64,000 bases of DNA. Origin: Rhodobacteraceae bacterium REDSEA-S34_B6 (lineage in GTDB: Bacteria > Pseudomonadota > Alphaproteobacteria > Rhodobacterales > Rhodobacteraceae). Every line of letters starts with the position of its first letter. Within the stretch, counting starts at the first letter, position 1. Below, one piece after another: positions 9,801 to 19,745 of the stretch. Below the pieces are notes generated by a model that worked only from the letters and a program-made list of their open reading frames with translations, did not search any database and was not told where the DNA came from. Location: the NCBI GenBank assembly GCA_001627925.1, contig LUQC01000102.1:2152-66151 (forward strand), written 5' to 3'. A program made the position numbers and the translations under genes.

Positions 9801-10343
9801 TTATTCCTCAAATAAGTTAGGAAATGCTCTTAGCTTATTTATTACTTTATGGGCCATATCTTCAACTGTGTAGTGCGATGAAGCCTTAACCGAGATATCG
9901 GCCTTCTTATATATGGGCTGCCTTTCAAGGTGAAGCATTTTTAAAGTTTCAAAAGGATTTGAAGATTTGAGGAGAGGCCTGGTGTCTTTGTTTTTTACTC
10001 GGGACCATAGCAAATCAATCTCGACATCCAGCCATAAGGATACACCAAGCGAACTTATTGCCTGTCTATTGGCTTCTTGTATAAATGCACCTCCTCCCGT
10101 GGATAGAATACTTGGGGAACCCTTCATCAAACGTAAAATTACTTGAGCTTCCCTTTTTCTGAAAAAATCTTCCCCATCACGGATAAAAATTTCTTGAATT
10201 GACATATTAGCTGCTTTTTCAATCTCAGCATCAGCATCAAGGAATGGAACGTTTAGTTTTGATGCAACTACTCTTCCCACAGCAGTCTTACCTGCCCCCA
10301 TCATACCAATAAATGCGATGGTTTTTTTTAATTGTTCTTTCAT
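9801..10343 (-). CDS. aroK: Shikimate kinase
   Basis: Phosphorylates shikimate with ATP in aromatic amino-acid biosynthesis. The P-loop GMMGAGKTAVG is at residues 13-23, the substrate-binding DADAEIE follows at about residue 36, and the shikimate-binding glycine stretch STGGGAF is near residue 80. Length of 180 residues is normal. It is the first gene of the aroK-aroB pair and is divergent from the small membrane gene at 10456. Confidence 0.95.
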   Translation of the reverse strand: MKEQLKKTIAFIGMMGAGKTAVGRVVASKLNVPFLDADAEIEKAANMSIQEIFIRDGEDFFRKREAQVILRLMKGSPSILSTGGGAFIQEANRQAISSLGVSLWLDVEIDLLWSRVKNKDTRPLLKSSNPFETLKMLHLERQPIYKKADISVKASSHYTVEDMAHKVINKLRAFPNLFEE

Positions 10344-10455
10344 AGCTCCTTTATCAAGAAACTAGGTTCAAATTTCAATGACTGTTTGTTATTAGATTAA
10401 CTTGACAATACTTCCAGTCCGAAATTCAATAATGTATGAATAGCAGGTGTAGAAT

Positions 10456-10605
10456 ATGGGTAAAATTATTAAGTGGCTTTTCTATTTTTCCGCATTAGCA
10501 GCGGTAGCCTTAATTATCTTTGCCTATATTGGACCTTTCTTGGGATTTGATTTCACTCCAAAACAAAAAATTATAAATATACCAGTGGAGCTTCATGAGA
10601 ACTAA
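10456..10605 (+). CDS. Small single-pass membrane protein, 49 residues
   Basis: A short reading frame opens with ATG at 10456 and ends with TAA at 10605. The protein is MGKIIKWLFYFSALAAVALI followed by IFAYIGPFLGFDFTPKQ and a short polar tail, so one membrane helix spans roughly residues 6-26 with a basic N-terminus. It overlaps the next gene by 11 bases, the kind of coupling seen in real operons. It lies divergently from aroK and ahead of an exported protein and a xerC/D gene. Function is not recognised. Confidence 0.7.
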   Translation: MGKIIKWLFYFSALAAVALIIFAYIGPFLGFDFTPKQKIINIPVELHEN

Positions 10606-12115
10606 AGCGAGCTTCATTTTTACTGCAATTGCAGCTACCGTAGTTTTTACTGGAACAGTATCATCAAAGTTTCTCGAAAATAATTATTATGTGTATAATA
10701 GCCACGAGTTGATTAATTCTCATAATGTGGTCCAGGTAAGTCAAAATGCTCTGCCAGAGATAGAAGTAACCAAATTAGATGATGTCCCGCGGAGCTCTGT
10801 TGGCCTTTTACCTCCAACGGTTACGGGCTTTCCTGCTAGTATGTGGAAGGAAAGCCAAGCAGACGATTTAGTGCGATTATTACGGGAACTTGGTTCGCCA
10901 ACCTCCCCAGCCGTACAAAAGTTACTTTTTCAAATGCTTTTAGCGGAAGCAGAGGCACCTTTATCACTAGATGACACAGAAGAATTTCTATCCGAAAGGA
11001 TAGCCATTTTAATTAGTTCAGGAGCAATTGATCCAGCGATTGCGCTTTTAGAGCGCGCTTCACCATTACCTCCGCAGCTGGTGCCTAAATTGTTCGAAGC
11101 ATCGTTGTTAGGCAGTCAGTACGAACCAGCGTGTAAACAAGTATTGAAGCTTGGTGCTAATTATAAAGATGATGCTGGTAGAATTTACTGCCATGCACTT
11201 GAAGGTGATTGGCTAACTGCAGCGATGATTTACAACACATCGAAAGCTCTGGGCAGTACTGAAACTTCTACTTTGCTATTATTAGGTGAATTTTTGGAAA
11301 TTGATGAACCAACGCAAAAATTTATACCAATACCAGACATAAACCTTACTCCATTAGATTTCAGATTATACGAAACACTGGGCTACCATATTGTCAGAGA
11401 GGATTTAGCTAACGCATTTATTTTTGGTGATTTATCTGGCGACAATGGGTGGTATGCACAACTAGCCGCAGCTGAAAAGCTAGCAGAAAATGGCGTTATT
11501 GACGCTAACAGGTTTTTGGGAATCTTTACAGCCTATGAACCTCCTTCATCCTCTGGCATTTGGGAAAGAGTAATCGCCATACAACGTCTTGATAAAGCTC
11601 TTTCCTCATCAACTAGCACTAAAGAAGTAGACTCAGCACTAAGGAATGCATGGCAATTATTTCGATCCACTGCAAATTCTTCAATTTTTGCGGAAATATT
11701 TACCCCAAGACTTCTAGAAACAAAACTCACTCCAAATTCAGAAATTATGGCTATAAAAATTGGAATGCTTTCTTCAAACTATAATACCATAATATCCAAC
11801 CCAATGGCAATTAATGCTTTAGAACCAATTATTTTTGCTTTCACAAACCGCCAGGCACAGTTTGTCAAACCAAAGAATGCTCTTGAAAAAACTCTTATGG
11901 ATGCATTTTATCGCCCAAGAGTACCCAGTTATGTGAGATTACAACTGGCAGACGGAAAACTAGGGGAAGTTATTTTGAATGCATTAATACAATTAGAGCG
12001 AGGCATATCCGGTGACATGCAAGATTTACTTGAGTCAATATCCACGCTTCGACATGTTGGGTTGGAAAGAGTATCACAGCAAACTGCCTTATGGTTATTA
12101 CTGAGCGAAACTTAA
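10595..12115 (+). CDS. Exported helical-repeat protein of unknown function
   Basis: A 506-residue protein with an N-terminal signal sequence or anchor (MRTKASFIFTAIAATVVFTG). The remainder is predominantly alpha-helical with irregular Leu/Ala-rich repeats reminiscent of degenerate TPRs (for example the region LSERIAILISSGAIDPAIALLERA). No catalytic motif or named domain is recognised. It is sandwiched between the aroK-divergent small membrane gene, which it overlaps by 11 bases, and the recombinase gene, whose ATG follows its stop by 2 bases, so the three are probably co-transcribed. A periplasmic role is inferred from the signal sequence only. Confidence 0.8.
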   Translation: MRTKASFIFTAIAATVVFTGTVSSKFLENNYYVYNSHELINSHNVVQVSQNALPEIEVTKLDDVPRSSVGLLPPTVTGFPASMWKESQADDLVRLLRELGSPTSPAVQKLLFQMLLAEAEAPLSLDDTEEFLSERIAILISSGAIDPAIALLERASPLPPQLVPKLFEASLLGSQYEPACKQVLKLGANYKDDAGRIYCHALEGDWLTAAMIYNTSKALGSTETSTLLLLGEFLEIDEPTQKFIPIPDINLTPLDFRLYETLGYHIVREDLANAFIFGDLSGDNGWYAQLAAAEKLAENGVIDANRFLGIFTAYEPPSSSGIWERVIAIQRLDKALSSSTSTKEVDSALRNAWQLFRSTANSSIFAEIFTPRLLETKLTPNSEIMAIKIGMLSSNYNTIISNPMAINALEPIIFAFTNRQAQFVKPKNALEKTLMDAFYRPRVPSYVRLQLADGKLGEVILNALIQLERGISGDMQDLLESISTLRHVGLERVSQQTALWLLLSET

Positions 12116-12117
12116 GA

Positions 12118-13041
12118 ATGAGCAAAGATCTTATTTTTACTTTTTTGGAAGCTAAATCTGTAGATATAGATGCATCCGAAAATACAATTAAATCTTATAG
12201 CCAAGACTTAGACAAATATATTGATTGGCTAGCGCCCTTTAAAATTCAAATCCTAGATGCACAACTTAAGCATATTGAGCAATACCTTGTTCACCTGAAA
12301 AATCGAGAGCTATCAATAGCAAGCCGGGCTAGGCATTTATCATCAATAAAACAATTTTATAGATTTGCTGTTGAGGAAGGATGGACACAGACTAACCCAG
12401 CGCTTCAGATCTCGGGCCCAGGTAGATCAAAAAAGATTCCTCAGTCAGTAACTTTAGAGACAATAGAGCGACTTTTAGAAGCGGCTGGAAAAGAAGCAAA
12501 AAACAAAAGTTTAAAGGCTCGTAATATTTGCTTGATGACACTCCTATATGCTACTGGAATGCGTGTTTCCGAAATGATGTCACTTCCACTAGACGCTGTT
12601 AAAGGCAATCCCAACATGGTTTTAGTCTCAGGTAAGGGGTCGAAAGAACGTCTTGTTCCTGTATCAAAAGTAGCACGATCCTCAATTAATATCTGGCTCA
12701 AACACCGAGAAATTTTACTTAAAGCTTCGAACAAGCACCATAGCTTTGGTTCGAAATATTTATTTCCATCTAACAACAAAAGTGGTTATTTAACACGTCA
12801 GTGGTTATTTAAAAAATTAAAAAAGTGGGCAATTCTTGCCGAAATAGAACCAAAAAAGGTTAGTCCACATGTCATTCGGCATGCATTTGCCACACACCTT
12901 CTGGCAAATGGAGCAGATTTGAGAGTAATCCAAACTTTACTAGGCCATTCAGATTTGGGTACCACTGAGATATACACACATGTTGTAGACGACAGCCTTA
13001 ATAATTTGGTATTCAATCATCACCCGCTATCAGATAAGTAG
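12118..13041 (+). CDS. xerD: Tyrosine site-specific recombinase, XerC/XerD family
   Basis: Resolves chromosome dimers at dif near the division site. The N-terminal SAM-like core-binding domain covers about residues 1-100. The catalytic set is present: Arg at about residue 149 (ATGMRVSE), Lys in GKGSKERLVP, His-x-x-Arg in HVIRHAFATHLL, His in LLGHSDLGTTEIYTHV and the nucleophilic Tyr in that last motif. I start at the ATG at 12118, two bases after the preceding stop; an alternative in-frame start at 12091 would overlap the previous gene. Length and location beside aroK suggest the chromosomal Xer protein and not a phage integrase; XerD over XerC is a judgement. Confidence 0.9.
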   Translation: MSKDLIFTFLEAKSVDIDASENTIKSYSQDLDKYIDWLAPFKIQILDAQLKHIEQYLVHLKNRELSIASRARHLSSIKQFYRFAVEEGWTQTNPALQISGPGRSKKIPQSVTLETIERLLEAAGKEAKNKSLKARNICLMTLLYATGMRVSEMMSLPLDAVKGNPNMVLVSGKGSKERLVPVSKVARSSINIWLKHREILLKASNKHHSFGSKYLFPSNNKSGYLTRQWLFKKLKKWAILAEIEPKKVSPHVIRHAFATHLLANGADLRVIQTLLGHSDLGTTEIYTHVVDDSLNNLVFNHHPLSDK

Positions 13042-13178
13042 TTATGCTTTGGAGACTCTCAATATTTACAGCAAAATTATCGTTAAATTATTTATCTTTT
13101 GGAATCTTCTTTGATTTTTATTGGTAATTTACTATAACACTCTTTTTGTAGTGCAGGACTTTTAACTTAGGAAAAGAT

Positions 13179-14486
13179 ATGGAGAGCGATTTAACGTTTA
13201 TAGATCAAAGTTTTTGGATAACGATTGGGGCAGTTTTTTTTCTTTTGCTTCTTTCCGCTCTATTTTCTGGTAGCGAAACTGCTCTCACCGCAGCTTCACG
13301 CGGCAAGTTGCGCACGCATGCGGATAAAGGCTCAAGAGGTGCTGCGAAAGCGTTAAAAATAACTGAAGACACAGAAGGGTTAATTGGATCTGTTCTCCTA
13401 GGTAACAACTTAGTAAACATTTTAGCTACCTCCCTAACAACAGCATTATTTACGCAAACTTTTGGGGAGAGTGGCATCGCCCTTGCTACATTAATTATGA
13501 CAATCCTCGTCTTAATTTTTGCTGAGGTATTGCCCAAAACATATGCTATTACAAATGCCGAATTAGCTGCTGCCAAAGTTGCTGGTTTTATCAATCTGAT
13601 CATTAAAGTTTTATCTCCAATAGTAGCCTCTGTTAGATTTCTTGTAAGATTAATCTTGCGGGTCTTTGGAGTGAAAACAGATCCTAACAGTCATATATTA
13701 GCTGTACGGGAAGAAATTGCTGGAGCAATTCAACTCGGGCATTCGGAGGGTATTGTTGAAAAAGAGGACAGAGACCTGATTCTGGGGGCCTTAGATTTGT
13801 CCGATAGAACCGTGGAAGAGATAATGCTCCATCGGTCGAACATTGAAATGATTGATTCAAATGACGAACCAACCAAAATTCTAACGCAATGTTTGGAGAG
13901 CATTCACACCAGACTTCCAGTATTTCTAAATGATCCAGATAACATAATCGGCGTAATACATGCCAAAGATTTAGCGAGGGAAATGTATAAGGTTATAAAT
14001 GAAGAGTCTCCAAGCATAAACCAGCTGAATAACTTCGACATCAGCCATGTCGCCATGAAACCATATTTCATACCAGACACAACTTCTTTAGATGATCAAA
14101 TGAGGCAATTTTTGCATCGTAGAACGCATTTTGCACTCGTTGTTGATGAATACGGTAGTCTGCAAGGCTTGATTACACTTGAGGATATTTTGGAAGAAAT
14201 CGTGGGTGAAATATCTGATGAATTTGACCCAAAGGACACAAACGACATAAAGCAGTCACATGACGGATCATATATATTGGAAGGATCAACAACGATTAGA
14301 GATATTAATAGAGCGAACGATTGGTCACTGCCTGATGATGAAGCAAATACCCTCGCAGGATTAGTAATCCATGAAGCGCAAATGATACCAACCGTTGGGC
14401 AAGTATTTAGTTTCCATGGTTATCGCTTTGAGGTAGTAGAAAGGAAAGCAAATAGAATAACTTCAATTAAGGTAATTCCTATCTAA
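13179..14486 (+). CDS. CNNM/CorC-HlyC family membrane protein with CBS pair
   Basis: Integral membrane protein of 435 residues. The N-terminal CNNM (DUF21) domain covers about residues 1-190 with the family opening ALFSGSETALTAASR and three to four helices. A CBS pair follows at about 205-330 (TRLPVFLNDPDNIIGVIHAKDL; FALVVDEYGSLQGLITLEDILEEIVGEI). The C-terminal CorC_HlyC transporter-associated domain (about 345-435) ends with FEVVERKANRITSIKV. Relatives are called hemolysin-like, but the family is linked to magnesium/cobalt efflux. It is alone on its strand and converges with uvrA. Confidence 0.93.
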   Translation: MESDLTFIDQSFWITIGAVFFLLLLSALFSGSETALTAASRGKLRTHADKGSRGAAKALKITEDTEGLIGSVLLGNNLVNILATSLTTALFTQTFGESGIALATLIMTILVLIFAEVLPKTYAITNAELAAAKVAGFINLIIKVLSPIVASVRFLVRLILRVFGVKTDPNSHILAVREEIAGAIQLGHSEGIVEKEDRDLILGALDLSDRTVEEIMLHRSNIEMIDSNDEPTKILTQCLESIHTRLPVFLNDPDNIIGVIHAKDLAREMYKVINEESPSINQLNNFDISHVAMKPYFIPDTTSLDDQMRQFLHRRTHFALVVDEYGSLQGLITLEDILEEIVGEISDEFDPKDTNDIKQSHDGSYILEGSTTIRDINRANDWSLPDDEANTLAGLVIHEAQMIPTVGQVFSFHGYRFEVVERKANRITSIKVIPI

Positions 14487-14505
14487 TTTTATTAATCAAA
14501 GGGTT

Positions 14506-15576
14506 TTACTCGGCCGCTGAAATTTCTTTTTTGAAAACCAACTCATTTAAGTAATGTGCGGTATAGCTTTTTGGGTTTAACGCTACATCTTCCGGCCGGC
14601 CCTCGGCAACAATCTGTCCTCCTTTATCACCACCTTCAGGACCTATATCTATTATCCAGTCCGCTGTTTTTATCACGTCAAGATTGTGTTCAATAACTAC
14701 GATCGTATTTCCTTGATCAACTAACTCATGAAGTACTTCCAGAAGCTTGCGCACGTCATCAAAATGTAATCCAGTCGTTGGCTCATCTAAAATATACAAA
14801 GTGCGACCGGTTGCCCGCTTAGATAACTCTTTAGATAACTTAACTCTCTGTGCCTCACCTCCAGATAACGTTGTAGCTTGCTGACCAACCTTTATATAGC
14901 CGAGGCCAACTCTCATTAAAGCATCCATTTTTTCTCTTATACTGGGAATAGCACTGAAAAATGATTGAGCATCTTCGACGGTCATATTTAGAACATCAGA
15001 AATAGATTTTCCCTTAAATTTTATCTCTAACGTTTCTCGGTTATATCTAGCACCTGCACATGTTTCACAAGTTACATAAACATCGGGCAAAAAATGCATT
15101 TCAATTTTGATAACCCCATCCCCTTGGCATGCCTCACAACGACCACCTTTCACATTGAAAGAGAACCTTCCAGGCTTATATCCCCTTGTTTTTGCCTCCG
15201 GCAAACCTGAAAACCATTCTCGAATGGGGGTGAATGCCCCTGTGTATGTTGCTGGATTTGATCTTGGCGTACGACCTATTGGCCTCTGATCAATATCGAT
15301 TACTTTGTCCAAATATTCTAAACCAATAATTTTTTCGCAGGGGGCAGGCGTTTGCTTGGCTCCATTTAGTCTCAGTGATGCAACTTTAAACAATGTTTCT
15401 ATGACTAACGTTGACTTGCCTCCACCTGAAACACCCGTCACACAAAGAAACTTACCCAATGGAAATTTTACATCCAAAGATTTCAGATTATTGCCAGTAG
15501 CTCCATTAATTGTAATGTTTTTACCATTACCTTTTCTTCTAACAGATGGTACTGCTATACTTTTCTCACCTGACAA
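14506..15576 (-). pseudogene. uvrA: UvrA, C-terminal part of a disrupted gene
   Basis: Carries the second half of the excinuclease ABC subunit A: Walker [10 protein letters not shown], the zinc-binding module with CEAC and CETC, the ABC signature TLSGGEAQR and Walker [16 protein letters not shown]. In this frame a TGA lies immediately before the residues [13 protein letters not shown], which in intact UvrA follow the end of the first ATPase domain. The nominal TTG start at 15576 has no ribosome-binding site in front of it. It is therefore the downstream remnant of one gene together with 15555-17240, offset in frame and missing about 42 residues between the two parts. Confidence 0.88.
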
Positions 15577-17240
15577 GTATCATCATGTTCAACTACAATT
15601 ACCGTATTCCCCTGATCACGCAGGGTTTTTAAGGTCTGCAATAGTCGACCGTTGTCTCGTTGGTGCAACCCGATAGATGGTTCATCCAACACGTAAAGAA
15701 CACCCGTTAGTCCGCTTCCAATCTGACTGGCAAGTCTTATTCGCTGGCTTTCACCGCCCGAAAGCGTTCCTGAGCTCCTAGATAAAGTCAAATACTCTAG
15801 TCCTACATTGTTCAAAAACCCAAGTCGCTCGATAATTTCCTTCAAAATAGAATTAGCGATTTCCTGTTTTTGTAGTGAAAGCGAGCTTTGCACTTTTGAG
15901 AACCAGTGTAGAGCGTCTTTAATTGACATCTCCACAATTTCTCCGATATGCAAATCATTAATCTTGACAGAACGTGCTTGCAGATTGAGACGATAACCTT
16001 CACACGTTTCACACGGCCGTTTGTTTTGAAAACTTTCAAATTCCTCACGTATCCAACTGCTATCAGTTTCTTTATAACGGCGTTCCATATTTGGAATAAC
16101 ACCCTCGAATGTTCTCTTTACCTGATATACTCGGCCGCCCTCATCGTACCTAAATAGGATTTCCTCCTCTCCGGAACCATATAGAAATACTTGCTGTACA
16201 GATATTGGTATTTCTTTCCATTTAGCGCTAAATTCAAAACCATAATGATTGGCGAGCGCTTCAATAGTTTGCAGAAAGTAAGGACTTTTACCCTTTCTCC
16301 ATGGAGCAAGAGCGCCATCACTTATTTTTAATTCTTTATCAGGAACCACTAAACGCTCATCAAAGAATAGCTCAGCACCCAACCCATCACAGTCAGGACA
16401 AGCGCCGAAGGGAGCATTAAATGAAAAAAGCCGAGGCTCTATTTCTGGAATAGTGAAGCCACTGACCGGACAGGCGAAATTCTCCGAAAAAGTATGGCGT
16501 AGTGGCTCTCCATTTTCAACCAATGTTTCCAATATTGCAATGCCATCAGCCAAATCTAAAGATGTTCTTAAACTATCGGCGAGACGTGTCTCTAAACCCT
16601 CTTTGATTACTAATCGATCGACCACAACATCTACGTCATGCCTGTATTTTTTATCTAATTCAGGGGGCTCATCAAGATCGTAGAAATTACCATCAACCTT
16701 TACTCTTTGGAACCCTTGTTTTTTGAGCTCCAAAAATTCTTTTTTGTATTCACCTTTCCGATCACGAACAATGGGGGCTAGGAGAAATGCTTTAGTTCCA
16801 GACTCTAGCGACATAATTTTATCAACCATTTCCTGAACTTGTTGAGCTTCTATCGGAAGTCCGGTGGCCGGACTATAAGGTGTTCCAGCTCGGGCAAAAA
16901 GTAATCGTAAATAGTCATAGATTTCTGTAACGGTTCCAACCGTTGATCGGGGGTTTTTTGAGGTAGTTTTTTGCTCAATAGAAATTGCTGGAGATAAGCC
17001 CGAAATATGATCCACGTCAGGCTTTTCCATCATATCCAGAAATTGTCGAGCATATGCTGATAAGCTCTCAACATATCTCCTTTGACCCTCAGCATAAACT
17101 GTATCAAAGGCTAAAGAAGACTTACCAGAACCAGAAAGACCAGTAATAACAACAAGCTGATCCCGTGGAATATCGACGTCAACTGACTTTAGATTGTGCT
17201 CTCTAGCACCACGAACTTCAATGAATTTAAGTTCAGCCAT
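15555..17240 (-). pseudogene. uvrA: UvrA, N-terminal part of a disrupted gene
   Basis: First half of UvrA, the damage-recognition ATPase of nucleotide excision repair. It begins with [20 protein letters not shown] behind a GGAG site, has Walker [10 protein letters not shown], the UvrB-interaction region, signature TLSGGESQR and Walker [13 protein letters not shown]. It reads normally up to VVEHDD, then runs into seven unrelated residues (TCQVRKV) and a stop. In intact UvrA about 42 further residues (the segment after the switch histidine up to YLSG) precede the part found at 14506-15576. The two pieces add up to the usual 940-960 residues only if that segment is restored. No other lesion is visible, so this is a recent deletion or an assembly error. 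Confidence 0.9.
15576..15586 (-). other. uvrA: Deletion junction inside uvrA
   Basis: On the coding strand the first-domain codons GAA CAT GAT (Glu-His-Asp) run straight into TAC TTG TCA GGT (Tyr-Leu-Ser-Gly) in a different frame. The residues that normally connect these two conserved motifs in UvrA are absent. The frame offset shows that the number of bases lost is not a multiple of three. The exact breakpoint cannot be fixed without an intact relative. Confidence 0.8.
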
Positions 17241-17480
17241 AAAGAAACTCCGCTCTTGTCTGAAGACATAGCTTCTTTCATGAAACTCTCCAATACAAAT
17301 TTCAAATATTCTGGTTTTTACAACTTTTGAGTTGACTATATGTAATGCATAGCTTTCAGCGATATTGGCAAAAGTGGGCTAGGTGCATAAATAATTGTTT
17401 TAATTGCTTTATTTATTGTTGCAGCAGTAAAGAAATAGACTTAATGGATTATATTATACGATAAATTAAGAAAGCCTGTG

Positions 17481-18428
17481 ATGAAAAACCAGCTATGTCT
17501 CGCCGCTGATATCGGAGGTACAAATACAAGAATTGCGTTGTTCGATAGTGAGGTACTTCTCAAAGACACTTGTGTGACATACTCAAACAATAAGTATGAC
17601 TCATTTGAATCCATTCTAGCTGAATATTTGGACCGGGTCAGCATTAGTTCTGTAACGCATGCAGGAATTGCGGCCGCAGGGCCCATCGAAGGTACGACAG
17701 CAAAAATGACTAATCTCTCGTGGAGTTTCAGCGAAGGCTCAATAGCCTCAATAACAGGCGCTGCACATGTAGGAATAATTAACGACTTACAAGCTCAGGG
17801 ATATGGGCTGAAAAGTCTAGATAGTTCTCAGGTAGAATCTGTCAGAATTGGAGATCACAATTCAAATCCAAACGAAACAAAACTCGTGTGTGGCATGGGT
17901 ACAGGATTCAATGCTGCTCCAGTATTTAAAGTGGGACAAAAAACCTTTGTTCCACCTTCAGAAGCTGGTCATTCACAAATATCTTTAGCAGATAAAAATT
18001 ATCGATCAATTTTCAGTAATATAGCCTCAGAAAATTCTTTTGTATCAGTTGAAGATATTCTTTCAGGGCGCGGGATTGAGAATGTAGGAAAGGCCTTAAA
18101 TGGAAGAACGGAAACTGCAGCTCAGATAATGCAGAAGGCATCTCAAGGTGATGAAAACTCAAAAAAAGTTGCTCAGTTTATAGCGATTTCTGCCGGATCA
18201 TTTTTTGGAGACCTTGCCCTCATATTATTGCCATTTGGCGGTATATTTTTAATTGGAGGCGTTGCACGATCTTTGAAAGAACATTTAAACTCAGAAGACT
18301 TTACCAAAGCTTTTTGCAATAAAGGACGGTTCTCAAAATTTAACAGCAGATTTTCAATCTACCTAGTATTGGATGACTTTGCAGCCTTAAAGGGGTGCAA
18401 CAATTTTATGATGCAAAATAACCATTAA
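17481..18428 (+). CDS. glk: Glucokinase family protein
   Basis: Phosphorylates glucose (or a related hexose) with ATP in the cytoplasm. The N-terminal phosphate-binding motif is AADIGGTNTRIALFD, the catalytic aspartate lies in INDLQAQGYG, an ATP-site glycine motif is GMGTGFNAAPVF, and PSEAGHSQIS matches the glucokinase sugar-binding segment. About 315 residues is right for the bacterial Glk (COG0837) family. The ATG at 17481 is chosen over an adjacent GTG at 17478. It is divergent from uvrA and its stop overlaps by 4 bases the stop of a converging MFS gene. Confidence 0.85.
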   Translation: MKNQLCLAADIGGTNTRIALFDSEVLLKDTCVTYSNNKYDSFESILAEYLDRVSISSVTHAGIAAAGPIEGTTAKMTNLSWSFSEGSIASITGAAHVGIINDLQAQGYGLKSLDSSQVESVRIGDHNSNPNETKLVCGMGTGFNAAPVFKVGQKTFVPPSEAGHSQISLADKNYRSIFSNIASENSFVSVEDILSGRGIENVGKALNGRTETAAQIMQKASQGDENSKKVAQFIAISAGSFFGDLALILLPFGGIFLIGGVARSLKEHLNSEDFTKAFCNKGRFSKFNSRFSIYLVLDDFAALKGCNNFMMQNNH

Positions 18429-19636
18429 TTGTTAACCAGTATTTTTCGAGTGCACGCAAATAATAAAGCGGAACTCAGAATAAAATAGGTGGCAAACAAA
18501 ATATATTGCGAATTTAAATTAAAACCCACATCGATTAAAACACCGCTTATTAAGGGACCTAGCGCTGAACCAATTACCATTATCCCAGCAGCTAAAGACT
18601 TTATGCGACCTAAATGAGACGTACCAAAACACTCTGCCCAAAAAGCGTTCGGAATTATATTGTTCGAACCAACTGTTACCGCAAATAAGATCAGTCCAAT
18701 TGAGAAACCCATTACAGTCTCACAAATAGAAAAGACGTAAAATCCAAAAACTGCCGGTATTTGGTACAAACCTATTAATTTAGTTGCCCCATGCCTGTCG
18801 ATTAATGATCCAGATAAAAACGAAACTCCAACAGCCATAATCGTAAAGAGCGGGTATGCTTTAACCATTGAAAGATGGTCCCAACCTTTGAGAGCAGCAT
18901 AATTGACTTGCTGAAAAAAAAGAACCGTTCCGAAGGCTGGTAAGCCTAGTAACCCAGGAAAAGCAAACCAAAAGATACTACTTTTTAGAACCTGGGATCT
19001 AGACCAATGCCGCCCTCCAATACCAAAACAAACTTTATCCTCTTTGAAAGACTTAGGAGATCTCTCATCCTTAAGCGCACAATATATAGCTACAGCAATA
19101 ATTAAAGGAAATATCGCGGAAAACAACCAAACTGACCTCCATGGTAGCCACACTAAAATTGCAACAAAAAACATTGGAAGGAAGGACTCTCCGAGCGAAT
19201 AACCCAAATTTGCAACTGAAAGGGCACGACCTCTGTATCTAGAAAACCATCTGGACATAGCTACATGAGCTAAGTGTGTAGACATACCCTGACCCATCAG
19301 TCTCAGTAGAAAAATAGTAACAATTAGGCCCACTACAGATCCTGTATTAGCCATAGTCAACATGGCTACAGTTAAAGTTCCTAAAACTAAGACCGAAATA
19401 TATCTAGTTTTGTAATAATCCACTAGCCCACCAAAATAAATCATTGCCGCAGCGGACAAAAGAGTTCCTGACGCATAAATCGTACCCCACTCAGAATTTG
19501 AGAGATTAAAGCTGTGCATTATTTCAACAGCAAAGATTGAAATAAAAAAAGTTTGACCAAAACTGGAAGACAAAGCCAAAAGAAACCCTGCCGATAACCA
19601 TAATTTATTAGCTATTAAAAAAGATAAAAAATTCAT
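18425..19636 (-). CDS. MFS transporter
   Basis: Inner-membrane carrier of 403 residues with about 12 hydrophobic helices. The loop between helices 2 and 3 carries the MFS A-motif form GGLVDYYKTRYIS, and a conserved MSRWFSRYRGRALSVANLG segment follows helix 4, as in monocarboxylate/oxalate-type carriers. Substrate unknown. It lies downstream of the ketosynthase gene on the same strand (about 110 bases away) and overlaps the 3' end of glk, but nothing links it functionally to either. Confidence 0.82.
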   Translation of the reverse strand: MNFLSFLIANKLWLSAGFLLALSSSFGQTFFISIFAVEIMHSFNLSNSEWGTIYASGTLLSAAAMIYFGGLVDYYKTRYISVLVLGTLTVAMLTMANTGSVVGLIVTIFLLRLMGQGMSTHLAHVAMSRWFSRYRGRALSVANLGYSLGESFLPMFFVAILVWLPWRSVWLFSAIFPLIIAVAIYCALKDERSPKSFKEDKVCFGIGGRHWSRSQVLKSSIFWFAFPGLLGLPAFGTVLFFQQVNYAALKGWDHLSMVKAYPLFTIMAVGVSFLSGSLIDRHGATKLIGLYQIPAVFGFYVFSICETVMGFSIGLILFAVTVGSNNIIPNAFWAECFGTSHLGRIKSLAAGIMVIGSALGPLISGVLIDVGFNLNSQYILFATYFILSSALLFACTRKILVNN

Positions 19637-19745
19637 GTGAATAACCTTTTATAGCCATCTGAACGAATTGAGATTATACTTTGATTTTCAATAAAAAAAT
19701 TACATCGCAAACGAAAATCAAAATATTTACCACTGCAGGTTAATC

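Noticed and set aside
12118-13041. Phage or integron integrase as a sign of a mobile element
   Set aside because: Length, motif spacing and the surrounding aroK/aroB and CNNM genes fit the chromosomal XerC/D protein; no att repeats, tRNA or phage genes are near.
13205-13603. 132-codon open frame on the minus strand inside the CNNM/CorC gene
   Set aside because: It lies wholly antisense to a well-supported membrane protein gene, has no recognisable protein features and its composition mirrors the opposite strand.
15555-15576. Programmed ribosomal frameshift in uvrA
   Set aside because: A simple slip would restore a continuous protein, but about 42 conserved residues are missing at the junction, and there is no slippery heptamer.
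17241-17480. LexA (SOS) box ahead of uvrA
   Set aside because: No GTTC-N7-GTTC or GAAC-N7-GAAC pattern could be found in the 240 bases between uvrA and glk.
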